Assembly (NCBI RefSeq): GCF_039555335.1
Contig: NC_092628.1
Coordinates: 77,254,713 to 77,318,712, forward strand
Length of the DNA stretch: 64,000 nt
Direction of reading: 5' to 3'
Origin: Amphiura filiformis
Lineage: Eukaryota; Echinodermata; Ophiuroidea; Amphilepidida; Amphiuridae
In this document: in pieces, positions 37,901 through 49,900 of the stretch
How positions within the stretch are numbered: the first letter of the stretch is position 1
Layout of the letters: each line of letters starts with the position of its first letter
Program-made: the position numbers and the translations under genes
Notes under the pieces: generated by a model
Seen by the model: the letters and a program-made list of their open reading frames with translations, nothing else
Told to the model about the DNA's origin: nothing
The model's database searches: none

Positions 37901-40900
37901 TTCTGTCAAACCTATAACGAGTCATCGTAGCCATATGCTCTAGGCCAGTGTCCAACTCGGTGGGTCAAAGGTCATAGACATATGTCATTTATGGCAAAAA
38001 TGTGATTTTCACTAAAAATGCTTCATCTTCCACAAATTACATAATACAATGACGTCACTTGCATACCTGCATCGCCTAATAGCCAATGTCTAAAAGTTGT
38101 ACAAAGAATTGGGGTCAAAGGTCATTAAGAGGGGGGGATCTCACAATTGCATTATCTCGACATCCGTAATGGGTATGGGGCTCAAACTCGGTGACAACAA
38201 ATCTCATGACCAGGGCCGGGGGACATTTTACAGGGGTCAGGTCAAAGGTCAAATTTTAGAAATGCATTTTCTGTAAGGGGTAGGCCTACGGGACTCAAAC
38301 TCTGTGACAACAAACTGACCAGGGGAATATATTGAACACTTTGCAGCGGTCAGGTCAAAGGTTATCTTGGGTCAAATCTTATAATTTCTTCTTCTGGACT
38401 CAAACTCAGTGACAGCAAATCTCATGACCAGGGAAACATTTTGCAGGAGTCAGTGAGTTCAAAGGTCATGCAGGGGTCGAATTTTTTGGACATCTGTAAG
38501 GGGTACGAGGATCAAACTCGGTGACAACAAAATTAATGACCAGGGGGGATATGTTGGAACACTTTGCAGGGGTCAGGTCAAAGGTTAACTGGGGTCAAAT
38601 CTTATACCGTAATTTCATTTTCTGTAATGGATATGGGGGCTCAATTTCGGTGACAACAAACTTCGTGGCCCGGGAAACATTAAGGTCAAAGGTCAGGTCA
38701 AATGGTCATTAAAGAGTTACATGCCTTGCGATTGTCTGCGCTCTGTAAGGCTAATGGAACTCGATTGTTAGTTTCCTATTGACCTCCCGCATCACCTTTT
38801 CAATTTGACCAAAACTTTCATTATTTTTTATAAAAAGTCAATTATTTGAAAATTGAGATGGAACTAATGAAAATTGAAACTCTCAAAATGTCTGATAGTC
38901 CAGTCAATCTAAACAAATAAGTGGTGTCAGTCACCACTAATTGCAACAGAATTTTTTTCACTTTTATACATTTTAGTGATGTCCCCTGAACATCATACCA
39001 AAAATATACTAAAATATACTTGGTGGAAAGGTAGTTTTTGGCGGGAAAAGGTCATACAGGGGTCAAATTTCAAAATTGCTCTAATCTTTTTAAAAACTAT
39101 ACCAAAGCATTCCTCTAGTCCTAAGGATTCAGAAAAAGTATAGTTTGTCATATCTGTGATGTACCATTCTCAAGTTATAAGCAAAAAGGTCAAAGGTCAA
39201 AGTTTGGGCTCCACGTGGGTCAACTTCGAAAAAATGCTCCGATTTCCTTAAAATTGGTCTCAATGTGTTCGTCCTTTAAAAACACTCCAAAATAAGAATA
39301 GTTTGCCATATCTCATACCAAAAATATACTAAAATATACTTGGTGGAAAGGTAGTTTTTGGCGGGAAAAGGTCATACAGGGGTCAAATTTCAAAATTGCT
39401 CTAATCTTTTTAAAAACTATACCAAAGCATTCCTCTACTAGTCCTAAGGATTCAGAAAAAGTATAGTTTGTCATATCTGTGATGTACCATTCTCAAGTTA
39501 TAAGCAAAAAGGTCAAAGGTCAAAGTTTGGGCTCCACGTGGGTCAACTTCGAAAAAATGCTCCGATTTCCTTAAAATTGGTCTCAATGTGTTCGTCCTTT
39601 AAAAACACTCCAAAATAAGAATAGTTTGCCATATCTTGGATGTTTCGTTACCTAGGTAGCAGGGTAAAAGAGGTCATTGACCATTGAACTCTATTGACCC
39701 CGACCTAGTTTTCGATGTTACGCATGTAATAAACAACCTAAACAGTGCAAATATTCTTTTAATGAATTATGTTTGCAAGCCGAACAATTTGACACCATTT
39801 TGGTTAAAATAGGACAATTTTTAGTTTTTTGACCTCTGTTGAACCCAACATTTGACCTTTGACCTTTTCGGTTATAACTCAAGAACCGTACATCACAGAT
39901 ATGGCAAACTATATTTTTTCTGAATCCTTATGACTAGAGGAATAATTTGGTATAGTTTTTAAAATGATTGGATCGATTTTGAAATTTGACCCCTGTATGA
40001 TCTTTTCCCGCCAAAAACTACCTTTCCACCAAGTATATTTTAGTATACTTTTTGTATGCTGTTCAGGGACATCTCTGACATTCATAGCAGTGAAAAAAAT
40101 TCTGTTGCAATTAGTGGTGAGTCAAAACCCACTTTGACTGGACTATGACATACCCTGCTGATCATAATCAGCAGTTTTTCTTAGTTGTAGGGGTAGAGGA
40201 TGTGGTAAATAATGGAAATTTACGGATTACCTCATCATGTTTCTGGTGATTACAAAAATTGCAAATTTCTTTTCATGTTAATTTAAAAAAATAAAATCTT
40301 TTCTCAATCTGTTGCAAAATGTCTGTAATGATGATCTAAGCATTAATACCTGTTTTGAAATGGTCTTTCATCAACAATATATACTTTGGTACTGGTGGGG
40401 TACCTAAATTTGGAGAAAGCTGTTCATAAAATCATTGATTTTGTTGACATAATGGATAATGAAAAGAGACCGAATAATGAATAATGAAATAGCGACCTCG
40501 TCCTTTTTTTCAAACATCCAATCGGAAACTAATAATCGAGTTCCATTGGCCTAAGCGCAAATCATTATCTCTAGTGTATTTTTTTTTTTAGACATTAAGT
40601 TACTGGTAGGGCAGACTAGATGTGTCTTTGATGATTTGACATGAATTTCAATGTCAAAATGACAATTATTTTTAAAATAATAAACTGAGTGATAGTGATA
40701 CCAAGTTCGTGGAAGTCCACATCCCACTGACAAAATGATATTTTAATAAGCGCAGAATTATGAAGCATACATGGCCCAGGCCTATAAATATGGCTAGGCG
40801 TAAATAGTAGTACCAGTAAATATTTAGTTAGACTAGGCTAGTGGAATTTGTGGAATAAAGTTCTTTTCAAATAGATAGAGCTTAAGAGCTCGGATAGCAA

Positions 40901-43900
40901 CGTTTTCACGTATTTTGTGTGGGACCTGAGAGCATATCAGACATATCTAATTGCATTTTGATTTGAATACGAGGAATGTCCTTCTAGTACGGTATCAAAT
41001 AATTTTTTGAAATTCGAGATTAAAAATTGATATTTTTGAAACAGTCCTCGAAGTAAATTCTATAAATCTAATGATATACCGGTACTTAAAGTGTATGTAG
41101 CTGGGACGAGCGGCCGTCAATCATATGAACATTTTGACCTTTCCTATTGAAGATATAGATTGTTCCCCAACAAAATTTAGGTCTTTTGGGGAAAAATCTA
41201 TATATATGAAAGGTCAAATTTGTCAATTGATAGTTGGCTTTTCATCCCAGCTACATACACTTCAAGTAGATATCATTCGATTTATTAAGTTTACTTTGAG
41301 AACTGTTAAATGTCAAAATTGCCATTTTTAATAATTTGCCCCAAAATTTTTATTGCATCGCGAATTTCAAAAAATTTAAATTATTAAATATATCAGAAGG
41401 ACATCCCTATTCAAAATTAATCATGTTAATGTTCGTTTGTGCTTCCTTGGTAGGCCTAGTTGCAACCGTTTAGTAAACATAACGGGTAGGCCTATATCTA
41501 ATCTTTTCTGAGAGACTTAAGGTTAAATTACAAATATACATCATATGACCCTAATATTAATAATCTACTTATCTTCGTTTTAATAGGCTAAATGAATTAT
41601 GAACTTTATTCAGTATTTGTATTCACGAGATTTAGACCCTTAAAGCTATAGGCCTATACCTTCCAAGTTATTAAAGGTCGTAAAGATCTTCCTCAAATAG
41701 ATTCAACATTAAGGTGCAATCTGCAGTTCTCTAGAAAGAAAGTGAGGCTATTTTTAATTTTTCATTAAACTTATCACTGCTCTATGTCAAAAATATCATG
41801 TTCTCTGAGTATGCCTACTTTAAACATGTGCAAGCATGAGCCAATTAGTGTTGAACACTCTTTAGGCAGATTTTTTAGGCAGAAGATTTCACATCCCCAA
41901 ATAATTTCTCTAGTCTAAAGCATGTGTCTAAAGGAGCAAAGATAAGTTATACTTTCCCTCTTTTTGGTCCCAAGAATGGCCCTAAGAATTGTTCAGCAGA
42001 ATTACCCTAAACAGTCAGGAGTAACAGGTCTACCTTCAGTAGGCCTATGCCTATTTTACATTAAGCATATTAATCGTACTGTAAGTCTATGTCAAATATA
42101 ATGTTTTTGTATGTGTAAATTATGGAAATAATTGTATTTTTAAATCCCTAAATTGTTATTTTTGTCGTTACAGCTGACCTGTTGTTGTGCCACGTGACAA
42201 TGGAATCAAGACAAGATTGGCCATGCAATAGACAGACTATAGTCCATGACAATGTACAATGTATAAAGCATCAAGAAAATTGACTTAACTTAGAAAGTTT
42301 AGATGCAGCCAAAGATTTCGGATGAACTGACAACTTGAGAGAGCCATAATTTTAATACATAAGAGCACGGTCAAATCAAAGATGGAGTAAACTGGCACGG
42401 CATGGCATGGACCAACTCCTACACTGAATAAAGTCCATTGTTGAGCAGTTGCTGCCACATACTACTCATCCGTTCCAGATCTAACTTAAGTTGTTAGTCA
42501 TCATTCATTCCATATAGCCCGCAGATGGAATGAACTCACGCCTCACATTCCAGGAACTGTGAAATGGACCAGCTTCAAAAAGTGTTTTGGTCAAAAATGT
42601 GATTTTTGGTCAAAAATGTGCAAACCCATCAGCTTAATGATAACAGCTGTTATTGCCTTGATATGTGTCTTGACATATAGAACTAAGCAAGCAAATACAG
42701 ATTCTGGTCTAGATTTTCTTAATATTGGTATTGATGACATCATCAATGCGATATAAGCCTACTGATAGGGTTGACGTTTTCGATGCTTATCTCCTTCAGC
42801 TTAAACTGAGCACGACAAGGATCCTTTGAATACGTTGAAGGGTGGATTGCAAACGCAGAACACTTCCAAAGCTATTGATCACACTATCTGTATATGATCT
42901 GATCATCAGTCTAAGAAAGTTCTGTGAAGTTCTTCGATGAGAAAAATAGAAGTATTCAGTTGTATAATCTGTCAACAATTTCAAGTTTAGTTATACGTGT
43001 AAAAGTCAGGACTTAGAAACCTTAATTATGTTAAAGATATCTTACGTGGTATCAGAAGTTTTAAGTAAGTTGTAACGTGAAAAGAAGAAAAACTTGAGAT
43101 TTTTACTCAAGATTTTTACGCAAGCCAGGGGAAACCCTATATTAACATTAAGTATAATGGGCACATTGCATCCAGTACATTCTTAAAAGGTTCCAAAAGG
43201 GTCAAGTTCTAAAGTGTCCTCCTAGTACATATATAGGCCTATGGATAACCCTCGCACTTTAACACAAACAGCTTTCTGAAAATTCACGAGTTCTTTTGAG
43301 AACCATAGCTAAATGATCTAAATCTAATGTATTTAGGCTCTAAATGTCCAGCTCTAACACTTTTTAAACAAATACACACGTTTTAAAGGAAGGCTCCGCC
43401 TATCACAACATTATGCCCTATTATATGTAAGAAAATAATTATCAAGCACGAATCACGTGGTTTTATCTAAAACAAACTCATGGCGACCATGTGATTCGTG
43501 CTTGATTATTATTTTCTAACATAAATTTATAAGGCATGATGTTATGATTGCCGGAGACGAAGTGCTTAGGAATAAAAGAAAATATTGTTTTCCACATTTT
43601 CACGAAACGATAGGTATTTTTGGCAACTCCAACTCCTAAACATCACAAATCACAAATAAAAAGCTTACATATCTAATTTCTAAAAGTTTAAAATGACTTT
43701 CAGCCCAAAATTCCAAGCAACCTTGAATTTTCGATGTGTGACACACATCTTCATGGTAGGAAGTCCTATGATGTTGTTACTTGTTACATACATGTATCTA
43801 AACATGCATGTCACTTAGCCAAACGTTAACAGTGTTGAAGACGGGATATAAGTGTTCAGGATGCGTTTAGATACAAATTGTATCAAAGTATGATACATGT

Positions 43901-46900
43901 AACCATGGTAACGTAACTTGAAAATCATAAGGACGGAGCTGATTTTATTTTGGATTTGCGATGTGTAGGAGAATATGTTTCAAAATATGAAACCATAACT
44001 TACCCTGAATTCAAACTCTATTAAGGGATGGAGTATGCACGTTTGGACAGTATTTATTGTGGGACATTAGAGCACATCAGACATATCGAATTGCATTCTG
44101 AATACGAAGAATGTCCTTCTGATATTAACAAATTTTGATTTTTTTAAATTCGCAATGTAATACACATTTGAGCAAATCATTAAAAACTGATATTTTTAAT
44201 ATTTAACAGTACTCGAAGTAAACTTCATAAATCTGATGATTTTTTCCCCAAAACACCAAACAAATTAGGTCTTTTGGGGAAAAAATCTATATCTTCAATA
44301 TGAAAGGTCAAATTTTTCAATTGATCGTCGGCTTTTCCTCCCAGCTACATACACTTTAAGAATATATCATTAGATTTATAAAATTTACTTCGAGGACTGT
44401 TATATATCAAAATGTGAAAATATCAAATTTTAATAATTTGTCATAAAATTTGTATTATATCGTGAATTTAAAAAATGAAAATTATTTGATATCAGAAAGA
44501 CATTCTCCGTATTCAGAATGCAATTCGATATGTCTGATGTGCTCTCATGTCCCACAAAAAATATTCATTCCAGATCCCATAAAATTGCATATTATGTTCT
44601 AAAGACACAAAATAAAATTAGAAACAATTTAACAATTTTCTCAATTTCTTGAATAAGAACCTTAAAATATCCTAAATTTTGGTCAAAATATTTTGACCCA
44701 TATTTTTGATTAATAAAAAATTATTGAGAGAACTGTTTCTAGTTTTGTGTCTTTAGAACATGCAGGTTTTTTTAAGACACACAAAACTATTTAAGTGTTT
44801 TTGGTGTTTTCCAGCTAAGGCGGCAGCCACTATGAACGTGGCTATACCATCTTGAAAAAAATAATGGATTACCTTGTTCTGCAGCTAGAGCACTATAATA
44901 TTCCTGGTTGATTTTATACCAATAATAGGTGAAAGAAGTGTCCTGTATGTACATGTGTTTGTTGTTGTTTTCAGCTAAGGCAGTTGCCATTTATTACTAT
45001 TACTTGCATTATAAAGGTACAAAAAATGCTTTGTCAACTCTATAATAACATGTTAATATATCGTGCATCTATTTTTCAAAAGTGTTTTTAGAACGTTATT
45101 AAAACGTTTTTATACCCTTTATATAAACCAACAATAAAACGTTATCTGTAAAATGTTTTGTGTTTGCTGGGCAACTCAACTTGCAGGTTCTACGACGACG
45201 TTGAAAAATTTATGATGATGATATCAAAATAAATTTCAAAGTTCAAGGTAACTCGACTTATGGCCTAAAACGCGACGCTTACTTTGCACGTAAAATCTTT
45301 GGAAAGCTATTTAGGATTAAAAATAGGTCAAATCATCAAATTGAGGCTTTTACGATAAAAAGGTGAGAAATTAGCAAAATCGAATACTAAGAAGATTGCC
45401 CAAGTTGCATGTTTACTCAGTGGTGGCCATCTTGAAAAAAAAATGTGATATTTGGTCAAAAATAGGATTTTTGGTCAAAAATAGGATTTTCGGTCAAAAA
45501 TGTGTTATTTGTTCAAAAATGTTTTTTGGTCAAAATGTGATATTTGTTCAAAAATGTGATTTTCGGTCAAAAATGTGATTTTTGGTCAAAAATAGGATTT
45601 TCGGTCAAAAATGTGATATTTGTTCAAAAATGTGATTTTTGGTCAAAAATGCGATTTTTGGTAAAATTGTGATTTTTGGTCAAAAATGTGATTTTTTGGT
45701 CAAAAATGTGATTTTTGGTGTGTGTTTTTTGGTCAAAATGTGTTTTTTGGTCAAAAATGTGATTTTTTCAAAAATGTAATTTTGGTCAAAAATGTGATTT
45801 TTGGTCAAAATGTGATTTTTGGTCAAAATGTGTTTTTGGTCAAAATGTGTTTTTGGTCAAAATGTGATTTTTGGTCAAAAACATGACCGCCGCGCACGGG
45901 CCTGGGCACGGGCCCGCGCACCCGATTGCCTCCCGCGTTGCGGTGCCGACTGCACCGGCCCTCCGACTCCGACGCATGCTCCACTGCACGAGGCCAACCG
46001 ACACCACACCCGGTAGACTCCCGCGTATGGATGCCGACTGCACCGTCCCTCTGCACCGACCACTGCGCGCGGCTCACCACGACTCCACACCCGGTTGCAT
46101 CCCGCGTATGGGTGCCGACTGCACCGGCCCTCTGCACCGACAACGACGGCGATACTAGTTACCCAGGGGCGATACCAATCCTAGCCTATAATCATGAATT
46201 CATGATAATATTCTCCCAGACGGACCACAGCGGTGAGGTTGGGTAGGGCCCTACGTATAAATTTATTACTATATAATAATTATATTTAAATAAATATCAG
46301 GTTAAAATCGGATTAAATTCAGGTTGAAATTTCGGCGTTTAATACAACATGAAATTCAGGTTGAAATTAGGTTGAAATTTCGACGTTGAATCAACGTTGA
46401 AATCGGGTTGAAATCAGGTTAGAGTCGATTTGCAAATACAACGTGATTTCAACGTCGACACGTCAACCTGATTTCAACGTGATTTCAACGTCGGGTGTGC
46501 CCACTGGGAATGTATTTTTCTTGTCACAAGGATTCAGAAAACATATAGTTTCACCTGAGCTCACCTGTACGGGGATGAAGTAAATGTAGGCTAATATGTT
46601 ACATTTCATTTATTACAGACAATAGGGGGACACTTAGTGACACCTATGTCAGACTATGACCTCGTTCCTTTACTTATAGCTGTTGGCGCTAAAGTCTCCA
46701 TAGTTGACACAGATGGTAAGTTATGTGGATGGTTGGTATACACAAAGATATTATACCATTTTCACCCTGATGTGGCATTTCCTTCTGAAATGTGAGGAAG
46801 GCACATACTTTTGTAAAAGTGGAGTTAAAGAATTAAAGCCTCGATTGAAGTCATTTGGTGCAGTTTACCCCGTTATTGGTTAATGATTTATTGGTGAGCG

Positions 46901-49900
46901 CCGCATGTCGCGCTTGTAAACCCCAATTTAGGCACATTTTTACCCCATACTTATTGGATAACCACATACTAGTACCTCATGTGGGTCTGACTATTCTGTC
47001 CTCCATCTTTTACACCCGTCATTCTGGGTACTCATTGCGCTCTACTGCTGCCAGTTGCCTTTCCATTCCGAGATCCCACAAGTTGGCTGGTGACAGAGCA
47101 TTTTCCACCATTGCCCCTGAACCAACGACGGTTCCCGGCCCAGTTTTGTGGTCAAAATCAGAAAAATCACGTCCCCCTTTGACGGCGAATACAATTAGGT
47201 CTGGGTGTCTGTGTTTTAATGAGCCTTCAATGTATTACATCATTTTTATCAATATTATCTGAATTTCGATATAGGGAATGTGCGTGAAAGTACGTTCAAT
47301 GGCAGATCCTACTCAAGTGATGACAGATTGGTTAACTCCAATGAAATACTGCAATACATTGAAATACCCTTTAACAGAATGGTAAGTTGAAGTTATAGTA
47401 GGTATAGTAGTTGAGTTGGGACGAATTGGCTAGTCGTCTTCACAGCCGATTCTGACGGTTCTGAGACTCTTCGTTCCTAACAAATCGTAACCACATACAG
47501 TCTGGGCTCGAAACTACGAATTCGAATGCGAGGAAAATCCCTTCATTCTTTAAAAAGTAATCAGGCTTCCATAGGCTGTGCACTAAATTAGCGTTATTTT
47601 ATTACATTCTAACAATTCGTTCGGGAATTTGCCAGTATGGCGTACTGCGGTGTAGTAGAAGTCATTTATCTTTGCTATGTCTATTTCATTTTCAGAACGA
47701 ACATGTTCAATTCTACAAGATGTCACACAAGCGGAATTACCTTGACAACGCACTTGTAACTGCTGCTTTCTGTGTGGCCTTTGAAGCAGACAGTGATGTT
47801 GTCAGAGATGGACGTTTGGTGTTTGGTGGGCTACGTAAGCTGCCAGTATTTGCAGATGCAACAATGAAGAAGCTTGTCGGAAAGTAAGATTTTTAAAAAC
47901 TTAATTAAGCTATTCTAGTTGAAATCCACATTTTACCCTTTTTTAGAAGACAAGATCTTAATCATATCTAAATGGGTGACTCCATTTTGAAATCTACACC
48001 CCTATTTTGGCAAAATTACAAATATTCGGATTTTTGCGCCTCCCCAGCTACACCCACCGCTGATTTCACTCTCCCCGTATTTCCCCTGAAAAAAATCATT
48101 GTTTATTTGATTGGATAATTCCTACTTCATTATTACGTATTTGATAACATGCAATTAAACTAAGCCCTCTCAATAATCATGAAACTACAAATGTGAATTT
48201 TATGGGAGGTTCATCTTTGAAACTGGGCAACTTAAACATTGTTGTTTGATTGAAAAGATTAATCAGGATCGCTTTGAAAAGGGATATGCACAACCATGAA
48301 AGACAATTCCAGCTTTTTTATGTTTTTGATGAGGTGTGGTGTTCACTTCTCATCAAGTGTTGACTAAGGCAACATGTGTTGCCGAAACGTACATGTAAGT
48401 ATATTTACTTGGATCAGAGAATATGGACATGAACTTGATAAAATGTTTGTTTGTTTGTTTCTTTCTTTGTTTGCTTTGTGCCGCAAACAGGTCAAAAATA
48501 ATGACACACAGCTCAGCATTGAAATACATTGATATGAACTGTAAAAGCCTGTTTGCTATTATTGTAGAATTTCTATGCATTATTTAGGTCGTGGAACGCT
48601 GAATTGTTAGAAACAACTTGCGCTTCTTTGAAAGAAGAACTCCAATCTGACATTAAGGTCAGTGGAAAAGATAGTGATTACTGCAGTAATCTGGTAGCTG
48701 GAAGCTTCTTCAAGTTTTTCTTCCATGTGCTTCAAAGACTTCAAAAGGAACAGGTAACATAATCTTGATTTGGGCGTTGTTATGTACAAGTACATTATTA
48801 ATGAATTACCGAGATAATTAACAGATTATTTACACTGTCCATGATTACCAAGCAAGAAACGCCAATAACTATAACTTACTACTAAAAATTGCAGAGCGTT
48901 CGCAAATCACGCTATTCGAACAGCTGGTCCAATTTTATGGAACACCTTTAAAAACGTCTAATTCTGTAAAACATTTCCAAAACGTGTACAAAACACTAAA
49001 TTTCAAACTATGATTAATTGCAGAGCAATAGTGTTTATGTTTGTGAAAGATATCTATTTATTCACATAAACAGGTGACCAGTTCCACGTCTTTGTCAGCT
49101 ATTCCAGAGTTTGGTTCTATGTCCAGTAAGGTTCCACATGGATCTGAACTCTTTCAGGTAAGAGCAGTATGCTGTATCAGTCTTGTATCATAGCATATTC
49201 TGTCAGTCACGTCAGATATCAAGAGGCAAATCGCTGTAGCAATAATTAACTGTGCAAACTATCACTATGGTGTTAGTGAATATGATTTGTGTCGTTCTCT
49301 ATAGTAAGCTCAAATTCAACTGGTAGAGATTTGACGCTGGACTGGTGAATGCTTATATTATAATAGGCTAGTCTATGGCAAGCCACATCATTCATAAATG
49401 CGAGTTTTGCCCGCTATACTGGTCGAGGAGCCCGCTATACTGGTCGAGGAGCACGCTATACTGGTCGAGCAGCACGCTATACTGGTCGAGCAGCACGCTA
49501 TACTGGTCGAGCAGCACGCTATACTGGTCGAGCAGCACGCTATACTGGTCGAGTTTCACCACGCCGAACGGCGAGTTTTCACCACGCCGAACGGCGAGTT
49601 TTCACCACGCCGAACGGCGAGTTTTCACCACGCCGAACGGCGAGTTTTCACCACGCCGAACGGCGAGTTTTTCTGACGTCGATCTAAAATATTCACGTAG
49701 TATAAATCATAATAGGCCTACACGTAGTATAATAATGTTTAAAAACAATTTTGCAATATGAAGGCAATATCGTGTTTTACAACCCACTGTTTTTGGCTCC
49801 AAAGTTGGACTCACTAGCTTACTGAAAATTGGTCGCTCTATGAAAAATGACAGGCCCTACATGTATATATCAGGTGTTGTCCTTTGAAAATGTGACTGAA

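Noticed and set aside
41125-41331. 68-codon frame
   Set aside because: Lies wholly within the palindromic MITE copy at 40915-41425.
45823-46246. Several overlapping frames on both strands over the GC-rich repeat
   Set aside because: Open only because of repeat composition; no domain and no consistent start.
49375-49761. Frames reading [14 protein letters not shown] or [13 protein letters not shown], also on the minus strand at 51101-51432
   Set aside because: Products of the 21 bp and 22-23 bp repeats in the foldback arms; both arms give the same frames in mirror image.
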